A stretch of DNA of 64,000 nucleotides from Pseudomonas fluorescens (GTDB lineage: Bacteria > Pseudomonadota > Gammaproteobacteria > Pseudomonadales > Pseudomonadaceae): positions 62,001 to 126,000 of the forward strand of contig NZ_JAGGOF010000025.1 in NCBI RefSeq assembly GCF_018614775.1, read 5' to 3'. The translations under genes and the position numbers were made by a program. Positions 26,087 to 34,004 of the stretch are shown here, one piece after another. The first letter of the stretch is position 1. Every line of letters starts with the position of its first letter. The notes under the pieces are model-generated. The model made no database searches, was not told the DNA's origin, and worked only from the letters and a program-made list of their open reading frames with translations.

Positions 26087-26446
26087 GTGACTATTCGACC
26101 TCTTTTCGCTGCCCTGGCCGTTCTGGCTCTGGCGGGTTGCGCAGCCGATCCGGCGCCGAATGAACAGATCCGCCTGACTGAACAGGCCTTGGAGCAAGCC
26201 CGGGCCGTGGGCGCCAACGCCGACGAAGTACCTGAGTTGAAACTGGCTGAAGAAAAGTTCGCCCGGGCCAAATCGAACATGGCCGACGAGTCCTACAAGA
26301 AGGCCCGCATGCGCGCCGAGCAGGCTGAGCTGGATGCCCGCCTGGCCGAAGCGAAGGTGCTGACCCTCAAGAGCCAGGAGCAACTGAATGTGCTCGTCAC
26401 GCGTATCAAGCGCTTGCGCAAACAGCTGAGGGAGGATGCCCAATGA
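26087..26446 (+). CDS. DUF4398 domain lipoprotein
   Basis: A 119-residue lipoprotein starting at GTG behind AGGGAACATTA. The signal ends in the lipobox LAGC (Cys18). The mature chain is one long charged helix with a heptad-like pattern (QIRLTEQALEQARAVG, ELKLAEEKFARAKSNM), the DUF4398 style. It overlaps the next gene by ATGA, so the two proteins are made together and probably act together at the cell envelope. The function of the family is unknown. Confidence 0.82.
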   Translation: MTIRPLFAALAVLALAGCAADPAPNEQIRLTEQALEQARAVGANADEVPELKLAEEKFARAKSNMADESYKKARMRAEQAELDARLAEAKVLTLKSQEQLNVLVTRIKRLRKQLREDAQ

Positions 26447-27252
26447 AGCGCTCTCATGTCCTCGGCGGCCTGGTCCTCTCAGGCCTCGCCAGTCTGTATG
26501 GTTGCGCGGGCCAGCGCAGCGAAGCTGCGCTTGATCAGGCCAGCGCCGATTTCCAGAAGGTCAAGGAAGACGCCAACGTATTGCGTGCCGCCCCCAAGGA
26601 TGTGATTCGCGCCGGTGAGTCCCTGGCCCGCGCCGATCGCCTGTCCACCTACTGGGGCAGCGGTGAAGATGTGCAGCACTACGCCTACCTGAGCCAGCGC
26701 TACAGTGCGATCGCCCGGGAGCACAGCAATCAGGTGCTCAACGAAGAGCGCGCTGCCAAGCTCGAGCTGGAGCGCCAGCGACTGCAATTGGCTTTGCGCG
26801 AGTCCAAGCTGCTGAGCGTGCAGCAGCAAGGCAAGTGGCTTGAAGAACAGATCATGGCAATGGCCACCACCCAGACCGATCGGGGGCTGGTGATGACGTT
26901 GGGGGATGTGCTGTTCGACACTGGCGAAGCCGAGTTGAAGAACTCGGCCAATCGGGTCGTGCTGAAGATCGTGCAGTTCCTGCAGCTCAATCCCAAGCGC
27001 GTGGTGCGCATCGAAGGCTATACCGACAGCACCGGCGGCAGGCAGGAGAACCTCAAGCTGTCCCGTGACCGCGCGCAGGCGGTGGCGGATGTGCTGGTGG
27101 ACCTGGGCATTGAAGAGAAGCGCATCCAAGTCGAAGGCTACGGCGATGAATACCCGGTGGACGTCAACGCTTCCGAGCGTGGCCGGGCCCAGAACCGTCG
27201 TGTCGAGATCGTGTTCTCCGACGAAAAAGGCCAGCTCGGCGCCGCCCGCTGA
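26443..27252 (+). CDS. OmpA-family peptidoglycan-binding lipoprotein
   Basis: A 269-residue lipoprotein. The lipobox is SLYGC (Cys21), followed by ~130 residues of helical, coiled-coil-like sequence (DUF4398-like repeats), then an OmpA C-terminal domain (residues ~145-262). This has VLFDTGEAELKNSANRVV, RIEGYTDSTGGRQENLKLS and the closing SERGRAQNRRVEIVF, including the Asp and Arg that bind diaminopimelate of peptidoglycan. It likely links the outer membrane to the wall, with the small lipoprotein upstream as partner. A terminator follows 18 bases later. Confidence 0.87.
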   Translation: MKRSHVLGGLVLSGLASLYGCAGQRSEAALDQASADFQKVKEDANVLRAAPKDVIRAGESLARADRLSTYWGSGEDVQHYAYLSQRYSAIAREHSNQVLNEERAAKLELERQRLQLALRESKLLSVQQQGKWLEEQIMAMATTQTDRGLVMTLGDVLFDTGEAELKNSANRVVLKIVQFLQLNPKRVVRIEGYTDSTGGRQENLKLSRDRAQAVADVLVDLGIEEKRIQVEGYGDEYPVDVNASERGRAQNRRVEIVFSDEKGQLGAAR

Positions 27253-27270
27253 GGGCGGCGTCACTGGAAA

Positions 27271-27301
27271 ACCCGGCCCTTCAAAGGTGCCGGGTTTTTT
27301 T
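27271..27301 (+). terminator. Rho-independent terminator after the OmpA-like lipoprotein
   Basis: ACCCGGC, an 11-base loop, then GCCGGGT followed by seven or more T residues. Confidence 0.88.
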
Positions 27302-27322
27302 AGCCCTGCGAATAGGGAGTCA

Positions 27323-27351
27323 GTACAGTTGGGGCTGTCACTGCACTGTAC
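27323..27351. promoter_or_regulatory. Dyad upstream of the MocR gene
   Basis: GTACAGT (27323-27329) and ACTGTAC (27345-27351) are perfect inverse complements 15 bases apart. Related half-sites occur downstream (AACTGT, CAGTACA, ACTGTT). MocR regulators typically bind paired repeats in their own promoter regions, so this is a candidate operator for the gene at 27448. Confidence 0.55.
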
Positions 27352-27447
27352 GGTCGAGTAATCTGGCAACTGTCCCAGTACACTTCTAAACTGTTCCGGT
27401 ATCGTTTCCCACAAGAATAAAATGCCCGTGAAATCGAGTGCTGCGTC

Positions 27448-28890
27448 ATGACCAACCTCCTGCTCTATCAGCGTATTGCTCAACAGTTGGCCGAAGACAT
27501 CCGCCGCGGCGTGTACCAGCCCGGTGAACGTGTGCCTTCGGTGCGCAAGATGAGCTCGCAGCTCAACGTCAGCCACGCCACCGTGTTGCAGGCCTACGCG
27601 AACCTTGAAGACCAGGGCCTGATTCGCGCGCGGCCGCAATCGGGTTACTACGTGCACCAGACGCCGGCCCTGACGGCGCCGACGCCGGACATCGCACGGG
27701 TCGAGCGCCCGGGGCTGGTGACCCGCAGCAGCATCATCCAGCAGGTGTTGGTCGAGTCGCGTCGCGAAGGGGTGTTTCCCTTGGGGGCGGCCGTACCAAG
27801 CGTTGATTACCTACCAGTGCGGGCCTTGCACCAGCAGTTGGCGAAGGTCACGCGCTTCCACAGCCCACGGGCGTTCAGCTACATGTTCAGCCCAGGCTTC
27901 GAGCCGTTGCGCCGCCAGGTGGCGATTCGGATGCGTGATGCCGGCGTGGTGGTGGATCCCTCCGAGGTGGTGATTACCCACGGTTGTGTCGATGCCCTGC
28001 AAATGTCCTTGCGCGTACTGACCCGGCCAGGGGACCTGATCGCCGCCGAGTCGCCGACCTACTACGGGCTGTTGCAGCTGGCGGATCTGCTGGGTCTCAA
28101 GGTCATTGAGATTCCCAGTGACCCGGTTACCGGCATGAGCCTTGAAGCGTTGCAACTGGCGGCCAACCAGTGGTCGATCAAGGCGCTGGTGCTGACCACG
28201 CGCCTGAGCAACCCGTTGGGCGGGACCATGCCCGAGGAGCGCCAAAAACAACTGCTGCGCCTGGCGTCGGATTTCGACATCCAGATTGTCGAGGATGATA
28301 TCTACGGCGAGCTGATGTTCGAGCAGGGGCGCACCAAGGCCCTCAAGGCTTACGACCGGCTGGACCGGGTCATCTACTGTTCGAGTTTTTCCAAGACCTT
28401 GTCGCCGGGCGTACGCATTGGCTGGATGATCGCGGGGAAATTCCAGCAGGAGATACAGCGGCTCCAGACCTTCAGTACCCACTCGGCGTGCAGCGTCACG
28501 CAGATGGGCATTGCGGCGTACCTGGAAAATGGCGGCTACGACCGGCACTTGCGCCATATCCGCCAGGAGTATCGCAAGAACCTCAGCGCGTTCCAGTTGG
28601 CGGTGCAGCAATACTTCCCCGAAGGCACGCAAATGAGTCGTCCCACTGGCGGGTTCATCCTGTGGGTCAGCCTACCGGGGCGGGTCAACACCCAGGAGTT
28701 ACATGTCCGGGCGTTGCAACAGGGCATCAGCATCGCCCCAGGGTTGATCTTCAGTAATACCGAGCAGTTCAACCATTGCATCCGTCTGAACTGCGGCACG
28801 CCCTGGAACCGCGAGGCAGAGCGGGCGTTGATGACATTGGGGCTATTGGCCACCCAGTTGTGCCAAGAAACGGCGAACGGTTTTTTATAG
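27448..28890 (+). CDS. MocR-family regulator (GntR helix-turn-helix fused to aminotransferase-like domain)
   Basis: A 480-residue fusion. Residues ~1-75 are a GntR winged helix (GVYQPGERVPSVRKMSSQL, SHATVLQAYANLE). From ~100 on it is a fold-type I aminotransferase: the PLP lysine lies in YCSSFSKTLSPGVRIGWM and the cofactor Asp/Tyr region in VEDDIYGEL. Such proteins sense PLP or amino compounds rather than act as enzymes. No operon partner is next to it; its target is unknown and may be only itself. Confidence 0.9.
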   Translation: MTNLLLYQRIAQQLAEDIRRGVYQPGERVPSVRKMSSQLNVSHATVLQAYANLEDQGLIRARPQSGYYVHQTPALTAPTPDIARVERPGLVTRSSIIQQVLVESRREGVFPLGAAVPSVDYLPVRALHQQLAKVTRFHSPRAFSYMFSPGFEPLRRQVAIRMRDAGVVVDPSEVVITHGCVDALQMSLRVLTRPGDLIAAESPTYYGLLQLADLLGLKVIEIPSDPVTGMSLEALQLAANQWSIKALVLTTRLSNPLGGTMPEERQKQLLRLASDFDIQIVEDDIYGELMFEQGRTKALKAYDRLDRVIYCSSFSKTLSPGVRIGWMIAGKFQQEIQRLQTFSTHSACSVTQMGIAAYLENGGYDRHLRHIRQEYRKNLSAFQLAVQQYFPEGTQMSRPTGGFILWVSLPGRVNTQELHVRALQQGISIAPGLIFSNTEQFNHCIRLNCGTPWNREAERALMTLGLLATQLCQETANGFL

Positions 28891-28976
28891 AAATCAATGG
28901 TTTAACCTGATTTGCTTGTCAGCGCCTCATTATCAGGCGAGCATGAGGGCTTCTGCCGTAACTGCCATTGTGTTTT

Positions 28977-29450
28977 ATGAAAACCATTGCCCCTGCTGCC
29001 TGGGTTTTGATCGGCCTGCTGAGCGCGTTCCATACGCAAGGTGTCGTGGCGGCTTCGGTGCAGGAGAAAACGCTCTCCAGCGCTACCAGAGAGACGTCGA
29101 AAAAAACCGCGGAGACCAAAAAGGCTCCTGCTAAAAAAACAGCCCCGGTCAAGAAGAAACGCGCGCCCATCACTTCCAAGAGCAAATCCGCCCATGAGGT
29201 CGCCAAGACCCCATTGCCGCCGGCCAGGCTGGACTTGAGCCTGCCCCGTGAAATGGTCGAGCAATTGCAGCCACCGGGTAAGGTCGTGTCGCCCAAGCAC
29301 GAGCCGCTATTGCCGTCGATGTTCGACCAGAAACCTGGCCCCTTCCAGCTCAACGGCCGATTGCTGAGCAACGAGATGCAGCTGCCGCTACGCAATCCGG
29401 AGCGCAGTGAAGTGGAAGGCGCTGCGCTGGAATTCGAATTCAAGCAATGA
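28977..29450 (+). CDS. Secreted Lys/Ala/Pro-rich protein of unknown function
   Basis: A 157-residue protein with a signal peptide (MKTIAPAAWVLIGLLSAF, cleavage near VVAA). Residues ~30-70 are a basic Lys/Ala/Pro tract (KKAPAKKTAPVKKKRAP), which explains why similar Pseudomonas proteins get mislabelled as translation initiation factor 2. The C-terminal half is more ordered (LDLSLPREMVEQLQPPG, MFDQKPGPFQLNGRL). The second ATG is chosen because it gives the clean signal peptide; no good ribosome site is seen. Confidence 0.65.
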   Translation: MKTIAPAAWVLIGLLSAFHTQGVVAASVQEKTLSSATRETSKKTAETKKAPAKKTAPVKKKRAPITSKSKSAHEVAKTPLPPARLDLSLPREMVEQLQPPGKVVSPKHEPLLPSMFDQKPGPFQLNGRLLSNEMQLPLRNPERSEVEGAALEFEFKQ

Positions 29451-29591
29451 TCCATCATGCAGTTTGTCGCTGACCGTTGGGTCATCTGCGCTGCGGACGA
29501 AAAAACCCCCGGACGGTAATTTAAAACAGGTGTTTTAGCCGTTACTCTGTGTTCTGTTAGCAACCATTACCATCGTGAGGATGTTGTCGTC

Positions 29592-29846
29592 ATGAAGTGC
29601 CGTGAGGGCTGTGGCGCCTGCTGCATCGCCCCTTCCATCAGCTCGCCGATCCCAGGCATGCCCCAAGGCAAGCCGGCGGGAGAACGTTGCGCGCAGTTGT
29701 CGGTCGATAATCTGTGCCGGATTTTCGGCCAGCCGCAGCGTCCTGCGGTGTGCTCGGCGTTCGATGCCGACGTCGAAGTCTGCGGCAGCAGCAGTGAGGA
29801 AGCCATCCGCTTGATCGGTTGGTGGGAGCAGGTCACCGCTGCGTAA
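29592..29846 (+). CDS. YkgJ-family cysteine cluster protein
   Basis: An 84-residue protein with the cysteine pattern MKCREGCGACC, then C in GERCAQL, NLCRIF and AVCSAF, matching the short YkgJ/CxxCxxCC group that likely binds zinc or an iron-sulfur cluster. The ATG follows GAGGATGTTGTC. It ends 47 bases before the START-domain gene and may share its transcript. Cytoplasmic; function unknown. Confidence 0.82.
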   Translation: MKCREGCGACCIAPSISSPIPGMPQGKPAGERCAQLSVDNLCRIFGQPQRPAVCSAFDADVEVCGSSSEEAIRLIGWWEQVTAA

Positions 29847-29893
29847 TGGGGCAATGTCGCAATTCAAACGAACGAACAATAAGGAAAAAAATT

Positions 29894-30503
29894 ATGGGTT
29901 CGCTGCATCGTATGGCCGTGTTGTGTGGGTTGACTGTGTTGATGGCAACCGCAACCGCCCAGGCGCAAGACTGGCAGGTTGCCAAGGAGCAGGACGGCAT
30001 CAAGGTTTCACTCAGCGAAGTGACCGGCTCCAAGTACAAGGCCTATCGCGGCGTGACCGTGATGAAAACCACCATGGCCAAGCTGCGCGCGCTACAGGAA
30101 GACGTCGCTGGCGCCTGTGCCTGGATTCATGAATGCAAGAGCCAGAAGCTGCTCAAGCACGAAGGCAATCAGAGCTGGACCTACAACCCAGTTCAACACG
30201 CCGTGGCCTGTAACGTCCCGCGACTCGGTGCTGGAAGTCACCACCGAGGAGGGCGCCGATGGCAGCCTGACCCGCAAGCTCAAAGGCGTGCCCACCTACC
30301 TGCCGGAAGAAAAAGGCTTTGTGCGGGTTGCCCAAGTCGACGGCTATTGGAAATTCACGCCCAAGGGGGCGGACCAGATCGAGGTAACCTACCAGGTCCA
30401 CACCGAGCCAGGGGGCGATGTCCCGTCCTGGTTGGCGAACAAGTTCGTGGTCGATGCGCCGTTCAATACCTTGAAAGCCCTGAAGGAACGCGCCGAGAAA
30501 TAA
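29894..30503 (+). pseudogene. START-domain lipid-binding protein, interrupted by a +1 frameshift
   Basis: The gene starts at ATG 29894 behind AAGGAAAAAAATT with a signal peptide ending ATAQAQD. Residues up to NQSWTY (near 30183) read as a START-like domain. The rest of the domain (QFNTPWPVTSRDSVLEV to LKALKERAEK, stop at 30503) continues in another frame. Removing one A from TACAACCCAG at 30182-30187 restores a single ~202-residue protein. In the first frame translation would run on to 30535 with unrelated text. Either a recent loss of function or a sequencing error. Intact relatives are secreted proteins with an unknown hydrophobic ligand. Confidence 0.82.
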
Positions 30504-30521
30504 CCGCCGCTGGCTTCCCAC

Positions 30522-30546
30522 GAGACCGCCCATGAGGCGGTCTTTT
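30522..30546 (+). terminator. Terminator after the START-domain gene
   Basis: AGACCGCC and GGCGGTCT form an 8-bp stem around CATGA, followed by TTTT. Confidence 0.75.
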
Positions 30547-30641
30547 CATGCGCGCCGTCCAACCACCCGGTGGAACGAATGTTCAGGCCTCAATGTCGAG
30601 ATAAAGGTAATCCAGGCCCTGAATCGATCAAGGAGACACCG

Positions 30642-30878
30642 ATGCAAAAGTGGGAAATCACTTTCGTGGATGATCATGGCGAAGCCATCGCCGAGCAGTT
30701 CGACTATGACCAGGAGCCCACGATGGAGCAGGCGGCACAACTGATTCGCGAGCGGCTGCTTCCGGTGCCCGCCAAGCTGGATCTCAATGACCTGGAAGGG
30801 CGTACCGAAGACCCGACGGTCAAGAGCCTCAAGTCCCAGCACAGCATCGAAATCATCAGCATTACACCGATTTCATGA
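30642..30878 (+). CDS. Small conserved-looking acidic protein, function unknown
   Basis: A 78-residue protein starting at the ATG after AAGGAGACACCG, a very good ribosome site. The sequence is ordered (MQKWEITFVDDHGEAIAEQF, QAAQLIRERLLPVPAKL, HSIEIISITPI) and suggests a small alpha/beta fold. No signal, membrane segment or metal motif is seen. It lies alone between two terminators, 201 bases before the RraB-like gene. I do not recognise a family. Confidence 0.65.
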   Translation: MQKWEITFVDDHGEAIAEQFDYDQEPTMEQAAQLIRERLLPVPAKLDLNDLEGRTEDPTVKSLKSQHSIEIISITPIS

Positions 30879-31078
30879 AATCCTTGGCTGGCCTCGCTTG
30901 GCAGCGGCCCTCACTTGAAGCTACTCTGCAATCGAGATCAGCGAAAGGATCACCAAGGTCCGGTCTTGTCAGCTACATGCTTGTGTCCCGACGGCAGTTT
31001 GAGGCCGTAGCGCATGCGACCTGCGGGTGGCGTGCACGGGAAGACGGAAAGTCTATCCATCAGTTAGGAGGACGATTC

Positions 31079-31420
31079 ATGAGCACAGCCTATCAAGAAG
31101 ACATCAGCACCAGCGTGTTGCGCCGCATGAAAGAAGGCGGTTTCGATTTCTCCCGATTCCATCCCATCGAGTTCTACGCCATTTTCCCGGACGAGGAGCG
31201 GGCGCGCAGGGCGGCAGGTCATTTTCGGGGGGAATCATTGAACGCGCAGATCAGTGCACGGGACGACGGGGCCTGGTCGCTTGAATTGAGCCGGGTGATG
31301 TACGCGACCTACGATGACATCGGAGACTTCGAGCAAGACTTCGAGGCGGTCGTCGAACCCTTGGGTGGCGTGATCGAAGGTTGGGGGGTCAAGCAGGAGA
31401 TCCGGCGGCTGCAAGCCTGA
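31079..31420 (+). CDS. RraB-family protein (ribonuclease E regulator-like)
   Basis: A 113-residue protein. The block FDFSRFHPIEFYAIFPDEERARRAA followed by the segment ending DDIGDFEQDFEAVVEPLGGVIEGWGV is typical of the RraB/DUF695-like family, whose E. coli member binds RNase E and alters its activity. The start at 31079 follows AGGAGGACGATTC; the ORF is open 68 codons upstream but without support. Whether this protein acts on RNase E is not shown. A terminator follows. Confidence 0.75.
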   Translation: MSTAYQEDISTSVLRRMKEGGFDFSRFHPIEFYAIFPDEERARRAAGHFRGESLNAQISARDDGAWSLELSRVMYATYDDIGDFEQDFEAVVEPLGGVIEGWGVKQEIRRLQA

Positions 31421-31443
31421 TCGTTCACCCCTGCAACCAGAAT

Positions 31444-31471
31444 AACGGCTGACCCATGGGTCGGCCGTTTT
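31444..31471 (+). terminator. Terminator after the RraB-like gene
   Basis: AACGGC-TG-ACCCATGGGT-CG-GCCGTT, a nested palindrome with a TTTT tail. It also contains the perfect palindrome ACCCATGGGT. Confidence 0.8.
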
Positions 31472-31518
31472 CATGTGTGAGGCAAGCCGCCATGGAGGCA
31501 AGGCGTGCCTGCGATGGC

Positions 31519-32325
31519 TTATTGGCCTTGCTTACGTCCCGCCATGTGCTTCAGATAGCCCACCAGCAGGTCCAGCTCCGAGTCCGGTAACACCGTCGCC
31601 GAAAACCCTGGCATCTTGCCTTGGGGCCAGCGACGCAGGCCCTGCGGGTCGCGGATGTAGCGCTTGAGGAAATCCCCGGAGAAGTATTCGGTCGGATTGA
31701 AGGGAATGTTCAGGTCAGGACCGAACTGCGCATCACCTGCGCCATTGAGCCGATGACACGCCAGGCAATGCTTCTGGAGCAATGCGAAACCCTGGTTGAC
31801 CGGATCGTCCTTGGCGAGATTGGGTGCCGGCAGCAGGGCGGGGAAGCGTTCGGCCACCGACCGCAGTCGTTTGATGGTGGCTACCGCGTACGGCCATTGT
31901 TCGGGGCTGATATGGCCGGCCTGAGGATCGGTCCAGACCAGATAGAACGGCCCGGCACTGGACTTGCCCTCACCCAGCGACGGCCAAGGGTTCGCCGGGT
32001 CTTCAATCGCCAACCAGGCTTGGGCACCGCTGCTGTTGAGCAGTGGCGCGGCCGGCATCTCGGCAGCGAAGCCGTCCAGGGCAATGGCCTGCAAGTGGTC
32101 GGTGGGCTGGACGCCTTTCAGTAGCGCGGCCAGCGGCACGGCGCGATAGCTCATCGGTTTCTTGTAGGACACGTCCTCGGGGATCTGGACCGTCCGGGCT
32201 TCGGGGTGCTTGAGCAGCGCTTCGGTTTGCCAGGTGCGCGCGTTCTCACCCAGTTCCAGCACCAGCTGCGCGGCGTACAAGGGCGTACTGAGCAGCAACG
32301 CCCCGAGCATGATGAGAGCTTTCAA
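31519..32325 (-). CDS. Periplasmic c-type cytochrome
   Basis: About 268 residues. A signal peptide (LIMLGALLLSTPLYAA) is followed by ~170 residues that resemble molybdopterin-type sulfite-oxidase-like or DUF-type periplasmic domain text (YRAVPLAALLKGVQPTDHLQAIALDGFAAEM), then a cytochrome c domain with heme motif CLACH and the axial Met region in GKMPGFSATVLPDSELDLLVGYL. I place the start at TTG 32325, giving a lysine before the hydrophobic core; ATG 32310 is the alternative and the ribosome site is weak for both. It should carry electrons in the periplasm; its partner is unknown. Confidence 0.8.
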   Translation of the reverse strand: MKALIMLGALLLSTPLYAAQLVLELGENARTWQTEALLKHPEARTVQIPEDVSYKKPMSYRAVPLAALLKGVQPTDHLQAIALDGFAAEMPAAPLLNSSGAQAWLAIEDPANPWPSLGEGKSSAGPFYLVWTDPQAGHISPEQWPYAVATIKRLRSVAERFPALLPAPNLAKDDPVNQGFALLQKHCLACHRLNGAGDAQFGPDLNIPFNPTEYFSGDFLKRYIRDPQGLRRWPQGKMPGFSATVLPDSELDLLVGYLKHMAGRKQGQ

Positions 32326-32445
32326 GTGGGGCGCTTTCCATGTCGAGGAGGGCAGCAAAGATTGGCACAGCCACCGCGACTCGAACAGCGAGCCCAGCAC
32401 ATTTTTGGCGATACGCACTTGAAGAAATGCGGCGGCGCGTACGAC

Positions 32446-32541
32446 CTAGCCGATCACCTTGGTGATATTCGGCAAAATCAACAGCAGCGTCGTGGCAAAG
32501 AGAATGAGCCCCGCTTGACGAACTTTCGAATGTTTGAACAT
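32446..32541 (-). CDS. Possible small single-pass membrane protein (31 residues)
   Basis: MFKHSKVRQAGLILFATTLL begins a 31-residue ORF: a basic N-terminus, then one hydrophobic helix (about residues 11-27) and a short tail. GGCGGG lies a few bases before the ATG. It ends 120 bases before the cytochrome gene in the same direction and might be co-transcribed. Conservation has not been tested, so this is tentative. Confidence 0.4.
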   Translation of the reverse strand: MFKHSKVRQAGLILFATTLLLILPNITKVIG

Positions 32542-32927
32542 GGCTGACCCGCCTTTATTGTTATTTCCTGAGGCCAGCCTGCATATCCATGACGGCTGGC
32601 GTTGCACTTCCTGTCTGACAAGGGGTCTCGGCAAAACCCGACGACATGCTTGTACAAGGTTTACATTAGGGGCCGCAGCCGCATTGGCTTAGATCCAATT
32701 CATATCAATCGTATGTCTCTCGCTATAAAAAAGGCATGAGGCCTATTGCCATCTGCTTGCAGGCCCTTTTGCTAGACGGCTTGCCTTCCTGAAACGGTTA
32801 ACCCGATAGCTCACTACCGTTCGTCTGAGCGTGGCCGTCAGCCTCATTGAGCATTGCGGTCATTGAATCAGTGACCGCTGGGCTTATGGTGGAGATCTCG
32901 TATTACGCCCCGTGGCTAGAGGATGTC
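32542..32927. other. Intergenic region without recognised genes
   Basis: About 385 bases between the small membrane ORF and the thiolase remnant. The part around 32690-32740 is AT-rich (CAATTCATATCAATCG, CGCTATAAAAAAGG) and may hold promoters in both directions. No RNA gene, repeat or supported ORF is seen. Confidence 0.5.
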
Positions 32928-33978
32928 ATGACCCAGGCTTTGATTTTCGATGCATTGCGTACGCCGCGTGGCAAGGGCAAGGCTGATGGTGCCTTGTACA
33001 GTGTCAAGCCGGTAAGCCTGGTGGGCGGGTTGCTCAGCGCCTTGCAGCAGCGCATGCGCCTGGACACCCGTCAGGTTGACGACATCGTGCTGGGGTGTGT
33101 GACGCCCGTGGGCGAGCAAGGCGCCGATATCGCCAAGACCGCTGCATTGATAGCCGACTGGGATGTCAGCGTCGCGGGTGTGCAGCTCAACCGGTTCTGG
33201 CCACTTCATTCCCCAGGGTATCGGTGCCGATCTGATCGCCACCCTGGAGGGCTTCAGCCGCGAGGACGTCGATGCCTACGCGCTGCATTCCCAGCAAAAA
33301 GCCGCACGGGCGCGGGCTGACGGTTCGTTCGACAAGTCTCTGGTGGCTGTAAGGGACCAGAATGGCATTGTGTTGCTGGACCACGATGAATTCATCCGCA
33401 CCGACGCCACGCTCGAAGGCCTGGGCAAACTCAGGCCGAGTTTCGAAGCCGTGGGCCAGATGGGCTTCAACGGCACCGCGTTGCGGGTCTACAGCCATGT
33501 CGAGCGAATCAATCATGTGCACACGGCGGGCAACAGCTCCGGGATCGTCGACGGTGCGGCGCTGATGTTGATCGGTTCCGAGGCCAAGGGGCGCGCGCTG
33601 GGCCTGCAACCTCGGGCGCGCATTGTCGCTACGGCCGTTACCAGCACCGAACCGACCATCATGCTCACCGGCCCGGCGCCAGCCACCCGCAAGGCCTTGA
33701 TCAAGGCCGGATTGCGGATCGAGGACATTGACCTGTTCGAAGTCAACGAAGCATTCGCTTCAGTCGTGCTCAAGTTCATCAAGGACATGGCCATCGACCC
33801 CTCCAAGGTCAACGTCAACGGTGGCTCCATCGCCTTGGGGCATCCCTTGGGCGCCACCGGGTGCGCAATCCTCGGCACCTTGCTCGATGAGTTGGAAGCC
33901 CGGCGCCTGCGCTATGGCCTGGCGACCCTGTGTGTCGGCGGCGGCATGGGCATTGCCACTGTCATTGAACGCCTCTGA
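32928..33978 (+). pseudogene. Acetyl-CoA acetyltransferase (thiolase) with internal out-of-frame deletion
   Basis: The start (ATG 32928 behind GAGGATGTC) and the first 90 residues, ending [10 protein letters not shown], are normal thiolase. At about 33197-33203 the text jumps to [10 protein letters not shown] in another frame and then runs to a normal end ([34 protein letters not shown]). Compared with the ~400-residue family, about 53 residues are missing, including the NRFCASGLEAV block with the acyl-accepting cysteine. A frameshift adds to the loss, so no active enzyme can be made. The gene pairs with the fadB-like gene, as PA1736/PA1737 do in P. aeruginosa. Confidence 0.87.
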
Positions 33979-34004
33979 GCCCTGACTTCAAGGAACACTT
34001 TTTC

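Noticed and set aside
28977-29450. Translation initiation factor IF-2
   Set aside because: Only the Lys/Ala/Pro-rich tract is alike; the protein is short, exported and lacks a GTPase domain.
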